Shown piece after piece: positions 1 through 8,967 of a stretch of 37,764 bases of DNA. Origin of the DNA: Candidatus Hydrogenedens sp. (GTDB lineage Bacteria; Hydrogenedentota; Hydrogenedentia; Hydrogenedentales; CAITNO01); NCBI GenBank assembly GCA_012522755.1, contig JAAYJV010000150.1:1-37764 (forward strand), read 5' to 3'. Under the pieces are notes generated by a model that saw nothing but the letters and a program-made list of their open reading frames with translations, made no database searches and was not told the origin of the DNA. The translations under genes were made by a program, and so were the position numbers. Position 1 is the first letter of the stretch, and each line of letters begins with the position of its first letter.

Positions 1-14
1 ACTCGCCAGCACCC

Positions 15-98
15 GCGTCATTCCTGCGAAAGCAGGAATCTTGCGTATATTCAAGTCCTCATGTCACCTTAAGATTCCTGCTTTCGCAGGAATGACGC
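15..98. repeat. Pair of inverted palindromic (REP-like) repeats
   Basis: Two copies of one element face each other. Positions 20-39 form a hairpin with stem ATTCCTGC and a GAAA loop; positions 74-93 form the matching hairpin with a TTTC loop. Each is extended outward by GCGTC/GACGC, so the whole block can also fold as one long hairpin. Weaker symmetry continues into the flanking CTCGCC/GGCGAG. Similar palindromes are scattered through intergenic DNA of many bacterial genomes. No coding content. Function unknown; it could end transcription arriving from the left. Confidence 0.8.
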
Positions 99-364
99 AG
101 GCGAGAGTGTTCTCTTGAGGTTCAGATGGGCATTGGGAAGACATCAGGCCTTCGCCTCTTCTTTCTTAGTGAACCGACCTGTCCGAGCTGACTTCGTAGT
201 TAGAAAAAAAACATCATCCGGTTGCGGCTGTGCTGCGCTGCGGTCCGCTGTGCTCTCTGTGCCTCTGTGGTGAAAAAAAGAAAGAATCATTTCGTTGCTG
301 GCGGGCTGCCCTGTACACCTCTCTATCCTGTACAATAACGGCTGTTCTTATTTTCAACTTTCCC
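99..364. other. Gene-free leader upstream of ettA
   Basis: I see no convincing gene here. Positions 253-280 carry a phrase (CTCTGTGCCTCTGTGGTG followed by an A-run) that resembles short dispersed intergenic sequence and recurs in looser form near 14450 and, inverted, near 16960-16990. A TACAAT hexamer at 331-336 could be the -10 box of the ettA promoter, but I find no good -35 box at the right distance. Confidence 0.45.
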
Positions 365-377
365 GAGGAGACAGTTC

Positions 378-2057
378 ATGGCCGAACAATACATCTACAC
401 CATGCTTGGGCTCAGCAAATTTTACGGGCAGAAGCAAGTGCTCAAGGATATCAACCTTTGCTTTTTTCCCGGAGCGAAAATAGGCATTGTCGGTGAGAAC
501 GGTTCCGGTAAATCAACGATTCTGCGGATCATGGCCGGACTCGACGATGATTTCCGGGGCCGTGCCGAACTGTCCAAAGGATATACGGCGTGTATGGTGG
601 CTCAGGAGCCTGTACTGGATCCTGATAAAAGCGTCCGGGAAACTCTGGAAGATGCCTTCGGCGATATTCAGGAGCTGATGGGCGAATTTGATGCCCTGTC
701 CATGAGCATGGCGGAAATCACTGACGATGATGAAATGCAGAAGGCGCTGGATCGCATGGGCATTCTTCAGGATCAGCTTGATGCCGCTGATGCCTGGAGT
801 CTCGATCAGCGACTCAATCAGGCCAGTGAAGCTTTGTGCCTTCCCGATGACGAGCGGATCATCAGCACACTGAGCGGCGGTGAAAAACGTCGGGTCGCTC
901 TGTGCAAAGCTCTGCTGGAACGTCCTGATCTGCTGCTGCTGGACGAGCCGACGAACCATCTGGATGCGGAAACGGTTGACTGGCTTGAAACGCAACTGCG
1001 CGATTATCCCGGTACGGTATTGATCGTCACCCACGATCGCTATTTTCTGGACAATGTCACCAAGTGGATTCTGGAGCTGGACGGTGGCCGTGGCATTCCC
1101 TGGGAGGGCAATTACTCTTCTTGGCTGGAGCAGAAACTGAGTTTGCTGGCTGAGAGTGAAAAGGCGAAGTCAGCCCGGGGCCGCGCTCTTCAGCGGGAAC
1201 TGGACTGGATACGGATGAGCAACAAAGCGCGCAAAGATCTGAGCCAGGCCCGGCTCGGTCAATATGAGCAGCTGCTTGCCCGGGAAAGTGCTCAGGATCG
1301 GGGCGACGGCTCAGTCATTCACATCGCTCCCGGCCCGACCCTCGGTGATCAGGTCATCGAAGTGAAGGGCGTCTCCAAGGCTTACGATGAACATGTTCTC
1401 TTTGAGAATCTGGAGTTCATCGTGCCCAAAGCGGCACTCGTGGGGATCATCGGTCCCAACGGCACGGGTAAAACAACGCTTCTGCGCATGCTTCTGGGCC
1501 AGGAAGACGCTGACACCGGAAGCATTGTTACGGGAAGCTCCGTCAAGTTTTCCTATGTGGATCAGGAGCGTTCCGCATTGCAAAATGATCTGAGCCTCCT
1601 TGATGAGGTGAGTGGCGGTGTGGAAGAGATTGAACTGGGAAAACTTCGTGTCCCTGTGCGCAAATACCTGGCACAATTCGGCTTTCGCGGTGCCGACCAG
1701 CAGAAGATGGCCAGCCAGCTTTCCGGTGGCGAAAGAAACCGTTGCAATCTGGCGAAGCTGTTGAAAGATGGCGGCAATGTGTTGCTCCTCGACGAGCCCA
1801 CCAACGACCTTGATGTGAACACGCTCCGGCTCCTTGAAGAGGCTCTGTTGAATTTCAGCGGCTGCGTGCTGGTTATCAGCCACGACCGCTTTTTCCTGGA
1901 TCGGATCTGCACCCATCTTCTTGTATTTGAGGGGGAGGGACAGGTTCGCTGGTTCCAGGGCAATTACAGCGAATACGAAGAATGGCGACTCCGTGAACTG
2001 GGCAGCCGTCTCTTTGAAAACCGTCGTGCCCGTTACAGAAAAGTAGTGAAGAGCTGA
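378..2057 (+). CDS. ettA: ABC-F translation factor EttA (energy-dependent translational throttle A)
   Basis: Soluble twin-ATPase of the ABC-F family, 559 residues, close to the usual EttA length. The first cassette has Walker A GENGSGKS at residues 39-46, signature LSGGE at 165-169 and the Walker B Asp-Glu at 189-190. The second has Walker A GPNGTGKT at 359-366 and signature LSGGE at 448-452. The opening (YTMLGLSKFYG, FFPGAKIGIVGENG) and the segment IPWEGNYSSWLEQK match EttA rather than Uup or YheS. There are no membrane segments. EttA binds the ribosomal E site and couples the ATP/ADP ratio to the first steps of elongation (family knowledge). The ATG is preceded by GAGGAG at 365-370 with good spacing. 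It appears monocistronic and converges on the minus-strand lipid-transport operon. Confidence 0.95.
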   Translation: MAEQYIYTMLGLSKFYGQKQVLKDINLCFFPGAKIGIVGENGSGKSTILRIMAGLDDDFRGRAELSKGYTACMVAQEPVLDPDKSVRETLEDAFGDIQELMGEFDALSMSMAEITDDDEMQKALDRMGILQDQLDAADAWSLDQRLNQASEALCLPDDERIISTLSGGEKRRVALCKALLERPDLLLLDEPTNHLDAETVDWLETQLRDYPGTVLIVTHDRYFLDNVTKWILELDGGRGIPWEGNYSSWLEQKLSLLAESEKAKSARGRALQRELDWIRMSNKARKDLSQARLGQYEQLLARESAQDRGDGSVIHIAPGPTLGDQVIEVKGVSKAYDEHVLFENLEFIVPKAALVGIIGPNGTGKTTLLRMLLGQEDADTGSIVTGSSVKFSYVDQERSALQNDLSLLDEVSGGVEEIELGKLRVPVRKYLAQFGFRGADQQKMASQLSGGERNRCNLAKLLKDGGNVLLLDEPTNDLDVNTLRLLEEALLNFSGCVLVISHDRFFLDRICTHLLVFEGEGQVRWFQGNYSEYEEWRLRELGSRLFENRRARYRKVVKS

Positions 2058-2088
2058 GGGTTGTCAAGAGATCATATCCGGCTTTTGT

Positions 2089-2733
2089 TCACGGTGTGAC
2101 GATCAGCTCTTCTCTGGGCGGAATTTCCAGCATGCAGACCGCTTGTGCTACCCGGGTGGCCATCCGTTCCAGTGCGATATTCATTGCCCGGGCAACATCC
2201 AGCCCGCTGCTGGATTCCACAGGCTCTCTTTCCGTCAAGGTGTCCGACCACAAGAGTGCCTTCACTGTGGAATGGCGCAGTTGAAAATGAACGGTCAGTT
2301 CCACGGTTCCGGCTTCTTCTGTCCGGTTTTCATGGAAGGCCCGGAGTTCACCTGTCATGAGCAGATCGGGTCGGACCATATCGGCGGCATTGCCCGAATC
2401 TTTGAAGCGGCCCGTTGCGGCAATGGCATCCTGAACAGCGCGGGTCACCACGGCTGTGGGCTGTTCCGCCCATTCCTCACGGACTCTGTATCCAATCTGA
2501 AAGCTGTGATCCAGATAGGCCAGAGGCAAGCCATAGACCCGTGTCGTGGGCAGGGGCCGTATGCCCAGGGTATAGTCCAGAGGGGAACTTTGTTCCACGG
2601 TGACTTCCGGTGCCAGCGAGAAATGAAGTGTTTTCTGGATGACCGGTGCCGACAGACAGCCGGTAACAGACAGGAGCAGGACAATCCCTGCCATCAGTTG
2701 GATGGATGAAAAAAGAACTGCTTTGGCGCGCAT
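2089..2733 (-). CDS. Auxiliary lipoprotein of MCE/Mla-type ABC transporter (PqiC/DUF330-like)
   Basis: A 214-residue protein with a signal peptide and lipobox (S-V-T-G-C, Cys26), so probably a lipoprotein. It is the last gene of ligA-permease-ATPase-MCE-lipoprotein, starting 15 bases after the MCE gene stop. The mature part (reading TLGIRPLPTTRVYGLPLAYL, then VTRAVQDAIAATGRF and later AMNIALERMATRVAQAV) fits the 'ABC-type transport auxiliary lipoprotein' family, which accompanies MCE proteins and is thought to help lipid passage at the outer membrane. Family assignment rests on pattern and context; the inference of envelope lipid transport comes from the operon. Confidence 0.75.
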   Translation of the reverse strand: MRAKAVLFSSIQLMAGIVLLLSVTGCLSAPVIQKTLHFSLAPEVTVEQSSPLDYTLGIRPLPTTRVYGLPLAYLDHSFQIGYRVREEWAEQPTAVVTRAVQDAIAATGRFKDSGNAADMVRPDLLMTGELRAFHENRTEEAGTVELTVHFQLRHSTVKALLWSDTLTEREPVESSSGLDVARAMNIALERMATRVAQAVCMLEIPPREELIVTP

Positions 2734-2748
2734 GATATGTCTCCAGCC

Positions 2749-3738
2749 TTATTCGTTTTCTTTGATCCGACCTCTTCCCCGAATCAGGGAGGAGGGATCT
2801 TCCTTAATCTGATTGATCATGATGCGTATGCTTTCCAGTGAGTCCCGGAACTCAACCAGGGTTCCGCGCAGTGAATATTCCACATTGCCGGCCTGATGAA
2901 CAATATCCTGGGCGACAATATCCATGCTCGCCACGGTGGAATCCATTTGTGTGGCCGCATTGGTCACCTGTGTCAGCAATTCGCTGAATTGTTCCTGCAA
3001 GGTTTCGATATCCAGCTGCTCGGCCCGTGTCGTGGAAATCTCCACAAGCTGCTCCAGTTTTTTGATGAGACTGGAAGCCTCTTCACTGCGCAGTTCCAGA
3101 TTGGCCACCAGTTTATCGGCATGGGCCCGGATATCCTGAACCGTTTCCGTGGTCTCCCGGATCAGTTTGGAGGTATCGTCCACGAAAACTTCACCTTTGC
3201 TCATCAGGGTCTGGGTCTGATCCACAATATCTTTCACAGCGCTTTCATCCAGCTGAGCCAGCTGCCCTTTGATGGACGAGGAGATATCCGACACATCACC
3301 GAGAATGTCGGAGAGCTGGGTACTGAAAGCTTCGATGGTGCTGGGTTTCGTGGGAATCTGTGTATATTCCGGCAGGGCTTCCCCGTTTTTATTGCCGCCG
3401 CTCAGGGATACGGCCATGGTGCCCGAAGCGATACTGTAAATGACCAGTTGCCCCTGAACCCCTTCATGGAGGGTCACCTTTTGCGGATTGATGACAATTT
3501 CAACATGAGCCACCTGGTTGCCCGTTACATAGATGTCCCGTATCTTGCCTACAGGCACTCCGAGATATTCGACCATGCCCCCTTCATAAAGGCCGAGAAT
3601 GGACTCGTTGAATTCCATCCAATAGTAGATGCCCGGTTCTTTGTACATGCCCGAGATGACAGCTGTGGACACGACCATGATCGTCAGGCAGACAATCAGG
3701 AACAGGCTGACTTTTATTTTTTGTTTTCGAGTGGCCAC
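2749..3738 (-). CDS. MlaD-family MCE-domain substrate-binding protein
   Basis: A 329-residue inner-membrane-anchored protein. One N-terminal transmembrane helix (about residues 9-30) is followed by a single MCE domain (about 36-115; GLYEGGMVEYLGVPVGKI is the typical MCE core). A long, mostly helical tail follows, rich in acidic, Ser and Thr residues and probably coiled-coil. MCE proteins form hexameric rings that receive or deliver phospholipids for an ABC transporter in the periplasm. The gene lies between the ATPase and the auxiliary lipoprotein, as in other MCE operons. The helical tail is longer than in E. coli MlaD and resembles MCE proteins that build a periplasmic needle or bridge; that comparison is inference. 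Confidence 0.85.
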   Translation of the reverse strand: MATRKQKIKVSLFLIVCLTIMVVSTAVISGMYKEPGIYYWMEFNESILGLYEGGMVEYLGVPVGKIRDIYVTGNQVAHVEIVINPQKVTLHEGVQGQLVIYSIASGTMAVSLSGGNKNGEALPEYTQIPTKPSTIEAFSTQLSDILGDVSDISSSIKGQLAQLDESAVKDIVDQTQTLMSKGEVFVDDTSKLIRETTETVQDIRAHADKLVANLELRSEEASSLIKKLEQLVEISTTRAEQLDIETLQEQFSELLTQVTNAATQMDSTVASMDIVAQDIVHQAGNVEYSLRGTLVEFRDSLESIRIMINQIKEDPSSLIRGRGRIKENE

Positions 3739-3764
3739 TTATCTGTATTCCTTTTCTTCAACCA

Positions 3765-4535
3765 TCACAGGCTGATATTGCGCTGCACGATAAAGTCATC
3801 AGCACGGCGATCAAAAAACTGCCTCAACCGGTCCACTTGCGATGCGGCCGCTTCTTCCAGGGTGCCGCAGAATACGACCTCACCCAGATCCAGCATCAGA
3901 ATGCGATCGGCCGCCAGACGGATGGAGTCCAGCTCATGGGTGACAATGACAAAGGTGGTCTGTAACAGAGATTTCAGCTTCAGAATCATATGATCCAGCC
4001 CGGCCGCCATGATGGGATCCAGCCCTGCGGAGGGTTCATCAAAATAAACAAGATCGGGATCCAGTGCGATGGCCCGGGCCAGTCCCGCCCGTTTGCGCAT
4101 GCCTCCCGACAGCTCCGAAGGCATGAGATGCTGTGCGTGGGCAAGACCCACCAGGCTCAATTTATAACGCACGAGTTCATCGATCAGTTGCGGATCCACT
4201 CCGCCGAATTCACGCATGGGCATGGCCACATTTTCACCCACTGTCATGGAGTTGAAAAGGCCGCTCGACTGAAAAGCGATGCCGATGGTGCGCTGCATGG
4301 CACTCATTTCCTCCTCGTCCATGGCAGCCAGATCCCGGCCCCTATACATGATATGCCCGCTCGTGGGTTTCAACAGGCCGCACATCTGTTTCAGAAGCGT
4401 ACTCTTCCCGCAGCCACTGCCTCCGATGATCATGAATATTTCGCCCTTCTTCACTTCAAAGGAGACCCCGTCCAGTACTTTATGGGTACCATAGTGAGAG
4501 ACGAGTTTATCAACTGTGATCATCGTATCGCTCAT
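3765..4535 (-). CDS. Mla-type ABC transporter ATP-binding protein
   Basis: A 256-residue cytoplasmic ATPase. Walker A is GGSGCGKST (Lys44); the signature is LSGGMRKR, followed by FDEPSAGLDPI as Walker B and D-loop. The LSGGMRKRAGLARAIALDP stretch is characteristic of MlaF-type lipid transporters. It powers the STAS-permease encoded just upstream (17-base gap) and works with the MCE protein downstream. Direction of transport (retrograde or anterograde) cannot be read from sequence. Length and motifs are complete. Confidence 0.9.
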   Translation of the reverse strand: MSDTMITVDKLVSHYGTHKVLDGVSFEVKKGEIFMIIGGSGCGKSTLLKQMCGLLKPTSGHIMYRGRDLAAMDEEEMSAMQRTIGIAFQSSGLFNSMTVGENVAMPMREFGGVDPQLIDELVRYKLSLVGLAHAQHLMPSELSGGMRKRAGLARAIALDPDLVYFDEPSAGLDPIMAAGLDHMILKLKSLLQTTFVIVTHELDSIRLAADRILMLDLGEVVFCGTLEEAAASQVDRLRQFFDRRADDFIVQRNISL

Positions 4536-4552
4536 GAATCTGTGTGAAATCC

Positions 4553-5638
4553 TTATCCCAGAATATAGTAAAAAATGACTGCAAAAACAATATCAATGCA
4601 GATCAGCGAAAAAATGTCCATTACCACAGCGCGCGTCGTCATGAGCCCCACACCCCGGGATCCGCCCTTCACACGAAAACCGTTGTGACAGCCGATCATG
4701 ACAATGGCGATGGCGAAGAAGAAGGTCTTCAACATGCCCTGCATGATATCGTCCATGGCCGCCGATTCCAGCGTCTGGTTATACCACATGAAGGGCCGGA
4801 AACCAAGAACAAAAATGCCCCACACCGCACCGCCCAGAACCCCGGAGATGAGTCCCAGTGTTGCCAGACAGGGGAGAACCACCAGCATGGCGAGGAGCTT
4901 CGGCGTGACCAGATATTGCGCAGGACTGATGCCCATGCCCCGCAGTGCATCAATTTCTTCCTGAACGGTCATGGTCGCCAGTTCCGCGGCAATGGCTGCG
5001 CCGCTCCGGGCCGATACCACCACGGCCGTCATGATGGCCGCAAGCTCCCGGGCGAAGCCGATGAAAATCAGATTGGCCACGTAAATCTGGATGCCGAAAG
5101 ACTCCACCTGTTTGGCCGAGAGCATGGCGATGATGAGCCCCAGCAGAAAGTTCATGAGACAGACAATGCGCACAGCCCGCACGCCCATCTCGTGGACTTC
5201 ATCCATGAAGGCATTGAAGCGGAAGCCTCTTCCTTCAAAGGGTGCGATGAGTGTCCAGTAAATCGTATCCACACAGAGGGAGATGAATTCGCCTGTTTCG
5301 TCTTTGACGGAAAGGATGAGCGCCCCCAGACTTTCCAGAGGGCCGGGACTTCGCGCCGCTTCGGGCGGAGAACTCTGAAGAGAGGGGGCGAGCATCTCCA
5401 GAAAGTCGCACAGTGATTCCCGCTGTCCTTTCCACGAAAAGGGCACATCCTTTCTGCGTGCAAATCCGGATGCCTTGATGATCCAGGCGCCGCCGAAAGA
5501 GTCAATGCTTTCTGTGGCTGAAAAATCCAGGATCAGGGAAGTGTTGCGGCGGCTCCACTGCTTCAACAGAGCTTTGTACATGGCCGCACCGCCATCCTGA
5601 TCCAGTATTTCCGGGCAAAGGACAATGCATTCACTCAT
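4553..5638 (-). CDS. MlaE-family lipid ABC transporter permease with N-terminal STAS domain
   Basis: About 361 residues. The first ~105 look like a STAS domain (TSLILDFSATESIDSFGGAW), the part supplied by the separate MlaB protein in E. coli. The rest is an MlaE permease with about five to six hydrophobic segments and the family core SARSGAAIAAELATMTVQEEIDALRGMGISP split over residues near 220-250. I chose the ATG at 5638 because GGAAGG lies nine bases upstream; an ATG at 5647 has no room for a ribosome-binding site. With this start the gene overlaps the end of ligA by eight bases, so translation is probably coupled. The fused STAS layout is seen in several diderm phyla. Confidence 0.87.
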   Translation of the reverse strand: MSECIVLCPEILDQDGGAAMYKALLKQWSRRNTSLILDFSATESIDSFGGAWIIKASGFARRKDVPFSWKGQRESLCDFLEMLAPSLQSSPPEAARSPGPLESLGALILSVKDETGEFISLCVDTIYWTLIAPFEGRGFRFNAFMDEVHEMGVRAVRIVCLMNFLLGLIIAMLSAKQVESFGIQIYVANLIFIGFARELAAIMTAVVVSARSGAAIAAELATMTVQEEIDALRGMGISPAQYLVTPKLLAMLVVLPCLATLGLISGVLGGAVWGIFVLGFRPFMWYNQTLESAAMDDIMQGMLKTFFFAIAIVMIGCHNGFRVKGGSRGVGLMTTRAVVMDIFSLICIDIVFAVIFYYILG

Positions 5639-7715
5639 GGGCAACATCCTTCCCGCCGGTAATCAGGGCTTGAAATTCCGCCTCTGTGAGAATGGGGATG
5701 CCCAGAGACTGGGCTCTGGTCAGTTTGGATCCCGCATTGTCGCCGGCAATGAGATAATCCGTCTTTTTGCTCACAGCCGAAACGGGACGTCCCCCGGCTT
5801 CTTCGATGAGGGCGTGTATCTCGTTGCGCGTGTATGTGGTCAATGTGCCGGTGACGACAAAAGACTTTCCTTCCAGCAGACCCGGCGTACTTTCTTCCGT
5901 TTTCTGTTCCGCTGCCAGGGTCAATCCATAGCTTTCCAGACGATCCAGCATCAGCCGGTTTTCGACTACGCTGAAATAGCTGAGGATGCTGTCGGCAATG
6001 ATATCCCCCACATCTTCCACCTGTGTCAGGCTCTCCTGATCCGCCGCCGCCAGAGCATGGAGACTTCCGAAGTGCTTTGCCAATGAAGAGGCAATGCGTG
6101 CTCCCACATGGCGGATACCCAGCCCCACAATGAGCCGGTTCAGCGGCATTTTCTTTGAAGCTTCAATGGCTTGCAACAGATTGGTCGCTGATTTCTCGCC
6201 CATGCGCTCCAGGGACATGAGGTCGTCCAAGCGCAGCGTATACAGATCAGCGGGATTCACGACAAGTTCTTTTTCTACCAGTTGCTCCACAATGGCCGGA
6301 CCCATCCCGGCGATATCCAGAGCGCTTTTGCTGGCGAAAAAACGCAGCCGTTCGCGCACCTGTGCCGGGCAGGCCGTATTCAGACACCGGTAGTACACGC
6401 CTTCCGGATCCTTCACTCCGGGATTTCCACAGGCGGGACAGTGCTCGGGAATTTCAAAAGCTTTTGCACCTGCAGGTCGTTCTTCCGGGATATAGCGCAG
6501 AATCTGAGGGATGATTTCTCCCGCTTTTTCCAGCTCGACCACATCGCCGATACGCAGGTCTTTGCGCTGCAACTCTTCAAAGTTGTGCAGACTCGCACGG
6601 CGCACGATGGAACCGCCCAGCGCCACGGGATCCAACTCCGCCACGGGCGTGAAGACACCGCTTTTGCCCACTTGAATGACAATATTACGCAGGGTGGAGC
6701 GTGCCGTTTCCGCAGGGAATTTGTAGGCAATGAGCCAGCGGGGGGCTTTGGCTGTACGGCCCAGACGCTCGCGCTGTTCCAGGGTATTCACTTTGATGAC
6801 CATCCCGTCGATTTCATAAGGAAGGTCGTGCCGCGCCTCATTCCAATGATTGCAGAAGGCAACCACCTCCTCAATGTCCGCACAGCGCCTGTGATGTCTG
6901 TTTACGGGAAAGCCCAGTGTTTCCAGATACTGAAGAACTCCATCATGGGTCTCAATCGCATCGGGCAGCCCGGTCACGATATCATAGGCCATGAACTGGA
7001 GGTCCCGCTTGGCGACGGCCCGCGGATCCAGCAGTTTCAGACTTCCCGCAGCCGTGTTCCGGGGATTTCGGAAAAGTTCCAGGCCTTCCGCTTCCCGCGC
7101 TTCATTGAGCCGGGCCAGCGTGTCTATGCGCATATACACTTCGCCCCGCACTTCCAATACTTCAGGCCGGGAAAGATCTTCCGGGAAAAGCGTGTCTTCA
7201 CTTTCAACACTTCGCAAACGCAAGGGACAGGAGCGGATGGTACGCACATTTTCGGTCACTTCATCACCCGTGACTCCGTCACCCCGTGTAGCGGCCCGTG
7301 CCAGAAGTCCCTCTTCATAGCGCAGGCTCATGGACAGGCCGTCCATCTTCAGCTCCACAATATAGTCCAGCGCTTCATTCCCCAGCAGTTTGCGGATCCG
7401 CTGATCGAAGTTGCGGATATCCATTTCGTTATAACTGTTGTCAATGGAGAGCATGGGCACTTCATGGGTTACATGGGCAAAGCCTTCCACGGGCATGCCT
7501 CCCACACGCTGCGTGGGCGATTCCGGCGTGACGAGCTCGGGATACTGTTCCTCCAGTCTGATCAGTTCTTCCAGAAGCCGGTCAAAATCCCGGTCGGAGA
7601 TGACCGGTTCGGCCAGGACATAATACCTGTAACTGTGCTGCTCAATTTCCGCAGACAGTTTTCCATGCTTTTCCGCTGCTTTGATTTGCGCTGTTTGTTT
7701 CTTTTCAGAGGCCAT
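5631..7715 (-). CDS. ligA: NAD-dependent DNA ligase LigA
   Basis: A 694-residue enzyme of full family length that seals nicks in duplex DNA with NAD+. The order is complete: Ia domain with YYVLAEPVISDRDFD; adenylation domain with the nucleophile Lys in KMDG (Lys123) and the DGMVIKV motif; OB fold; four-Cys zinc finger (CPAC...CLNTAC); helix-hairpin-helix repeats; and a C-terminal BRCT domain (FVVTGTLTTYTRNEI onward). It leads the minus-strand transcript that continues into the lipid transporter and overlaps the permease start. A promoter with a perfect TATAAT lies just upstream. Core replication gene, no signs of damage. Confidence 0.97.
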   Translation of the reverse strand: MASEKKQTAQIKAAEKHGKLSAEIEQHSYRYYVLAEPVISDRDFDRLLEELIRLEEQYPELVTPESPTQRVGGMPVEGFAHVTHEVPMLSIDNSYNEMDIRNFDQRIRKLLGNEALDYIVELKMDGLSMSLRYEEGLLARAATRGDGVTGDEVTENVRTIRSCPLRLRSVESEDTLFPEDLSRPEVLEVRGEVYMRIDTLARLNEAREAEGLELFRNPRNTAAGSLKLLDPRAVAKRDLQFMAYDIVTGLPDAIETHDGVLQYLETLGFPVNRHHRRCADIEEVVAFCNHWNEARHDLPYEIDGMVIKVNTLEQRERLGRTAKAPRWLIAYKFPAETARSTLRNIVIQVGKSGVFTPVAELDPVALGGSIVRRASLHNFEELQRKDLRIGDVVELEKAGEIIPQILRYIPEERPAGAKAFEIPEHCPACGNPGVKDPEGVYYRCLNTACPAQVRERLRFFASKSALDIAGMGPAIVEQLVEKELVVNPADLYTLRLDDLMSLERMGEKSATNLLQAIEASKKMPLNRLIVGLGIRHVGARIASSLAKHFGSLHALAAADQESLTQVEDVGDIIADSILSYFSVVENRLMLDRLESYGLTLAAEQKTEESTPGLLEGKSFVVTGTLTTYTRNEIHALIEEAGGRPVSAVSKKTDYLIAGDNAGSKLTRAQSLGIPILTEAEFQALITGGKDVAHE

Positions 7716-7767
7716 GGTTGTTTTCGCCCTGCATCATTGCCAATAACAGTAGTTCACACTGTTTCAG

Positions 7768-7797
7768 ATTATAGTGTATTGATATGCAAATATGAAA
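7768..7797 (-). promoter_or_regulatory. Probable sigma-70 promoter of the ligA-lipid transporter operon
   Basis: On the minus strand, TTTCAT (7797-7792) and a perfect TATAAT (7773-7768) are separated by 18 bases. The start of ligA is about 50 bases downstream, giving a short leader. The surrounding DNA is AT-rich. Predicted by eye only. Confidence 0.55.
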
Positions 7798-7831
7798 CAA
7801 ATCGTTTTTTCTTTATCCCGGGGTGATCAAC

Positions 7832-7861
7832 TTGATATGATAAGCGGCCTGTGAGTATGTT
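7832..7861 (+). promoter_or_regulatory. Possible promoter for the hydrolase-MoxR-DUF58-transglutaminase genes
   Basis: TTGATA (7832-7837) and TATGTT (7856-7861) with an 18-base spacer, divergent to the ligA promoter. The -35 is good and the -10 is mediocre. It lies about 45 bases before the first ATG of the hydrolase. Confidence 0.35.
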
Positions 7862-7905
7862 ATAACCATTGCCGCTTACGCTCAATCAGTTTATCATGCA
7901 CACCG

Positions 7906-8919
7906 ATGTCTTCCCGAAACAGAGAATATAACTCGCACGAGTGGAATATATGCAACATGCTGGATCTCAATAAAATTTCAAGTCTGGTAGAGTGGCCGAC
8001 AATACGCAAAGGGATTGAAGAACAGTTTTACGGCGCCTTGAACTACCGACCGGGAGCCGCTCTGGATCTTCAGTTGCGCTTGCATGACGAGCAGGAGGTT
8101 CACGGCGTTACACGGCGCCAGATTGTATTCAACATTACGGAGAACGAACTCGCCAGCGCCTGGGTCTTTATCCCTGATGGACGCGAAGAAGTTCCTGCCA
8201 TTCTCTGCTGCCATCACGAAAGCCCGTCAGGAAAAGACGAGGCCGCCGGACTGGATGATAACCTGCGCCTGGCCTTTGCACAGCATTACGCTGAATTCGG
8301 GTATATTTCCATGGCCATTGACATGCCTACAGTCAACAAGCGCCAGGATGGAAAACGCGAACCCTATGACACCCGTTCCTTTTACAAAGCAAACAAAAAG
8401 ACAAGCTTTGCAGCCAAAATGCTGGCTGATCACAAACGGGCTCTCGATATTCTCTGCGAAAGCAAGCGTGTGGATACGACGCGTATCGGTGTCATCGGTC
8501 ATGGGCTGGGAGGATTCAACGCACTGCTTCTGGCGGCTTGTGATGACCGCATCCAGGCCTGTGTCGCCAGCTGCGGCTTCACCCGCTTCACAGGTGATCG
8601 CTTCGCCGGAGGCTGGGCCGGCCTCGAAAACCTGACGCTCCTCCCGAAAATTCAGCAATGTCAGGAAGAGAATTATCCCTTTGACTGGGAGCATATACTG
8701 GCACTGGCCGCACCCACGCCCGTGCAGGTCATTACTTCCACCTCCAATGCGCTCCACGACAAACCCAAAAGCTGCCAGAAAGCCGTGAACAGTGCGGCGA
8801 AGATTTATAAGCTGCTGGGTGCCTCCGATGCGATAGACCACTTCACACACCACGACGGACATACCATAGCCCCGGAAACCATGGAAGTGGCCGACGAATG
8901 GTTCGAACGATGGCTTTGA
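7906..8919 (+). CDS. Alpha/beta-hydrolase family protein lacking the nucleophile residue
   Basis: A 337-residue cytoplasmic protein of the dienelactone-hydrolase/acetyl-xylan-esterase-like group: WVFIPDG...VPAILCCHH strand, then a loop with GLDDN, then the elbow region RIGVIGHGLGGFNALLLAA, then a C-terminal DGHTIAPE segment that should hold the catalytic His. The elbow normally reads G-H-S-x-G-G; here the Ser position is Gly200 (GGG codon at 8503-8505), so classical Ser-hydrolase activity is doubtful. Start uncertain: the ATG at 7906 has no clear ribosome-binding site, and an ATG at 7957 (17 codons later) is a fair alternative. Its stop is about 50 bases before the MoxR gene, which suggests one transcript. 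Confidence 0.75.
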   Translation: MSSRNREYNSHEWNICNMLDLNKISSLVEWPTIRKGIEEQFYGALNYRPGAALDLQLRLHDEQEVHGVTRRQIVFNITENELASAWVFIPDGREEVPAILCCHHESPSGKDEAAGLDDNLRLAFAQHYAEFGYISMAIDMPTVNKRQDGKREPYDTRSFYKANKKTSFAAKMLADHKRALDILCESKRVDTTRIGVIGHGLGGFNALLLAACDDRIQACVASCGFTRFTGDRFAGGWAGLENLTLLPKIQQCQEENYPFDWEHILALAAPTPVQVITSTSNALHDKPKSCQKAVNSAAKIYKLLGASDAIDHFTHHDGHTIAPETMEVADEWFERWL

Positions 8920-8967
8920 TGGCCTTTGCATGACAAGGGCATAACCCGACCCCTGGAAAGGATGCTG

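Noticed and set aside
6282-7826. A 514-codon plus-strand reading frame
   Set aside because: Antisense to ligA; composition is that of a shadow frame.
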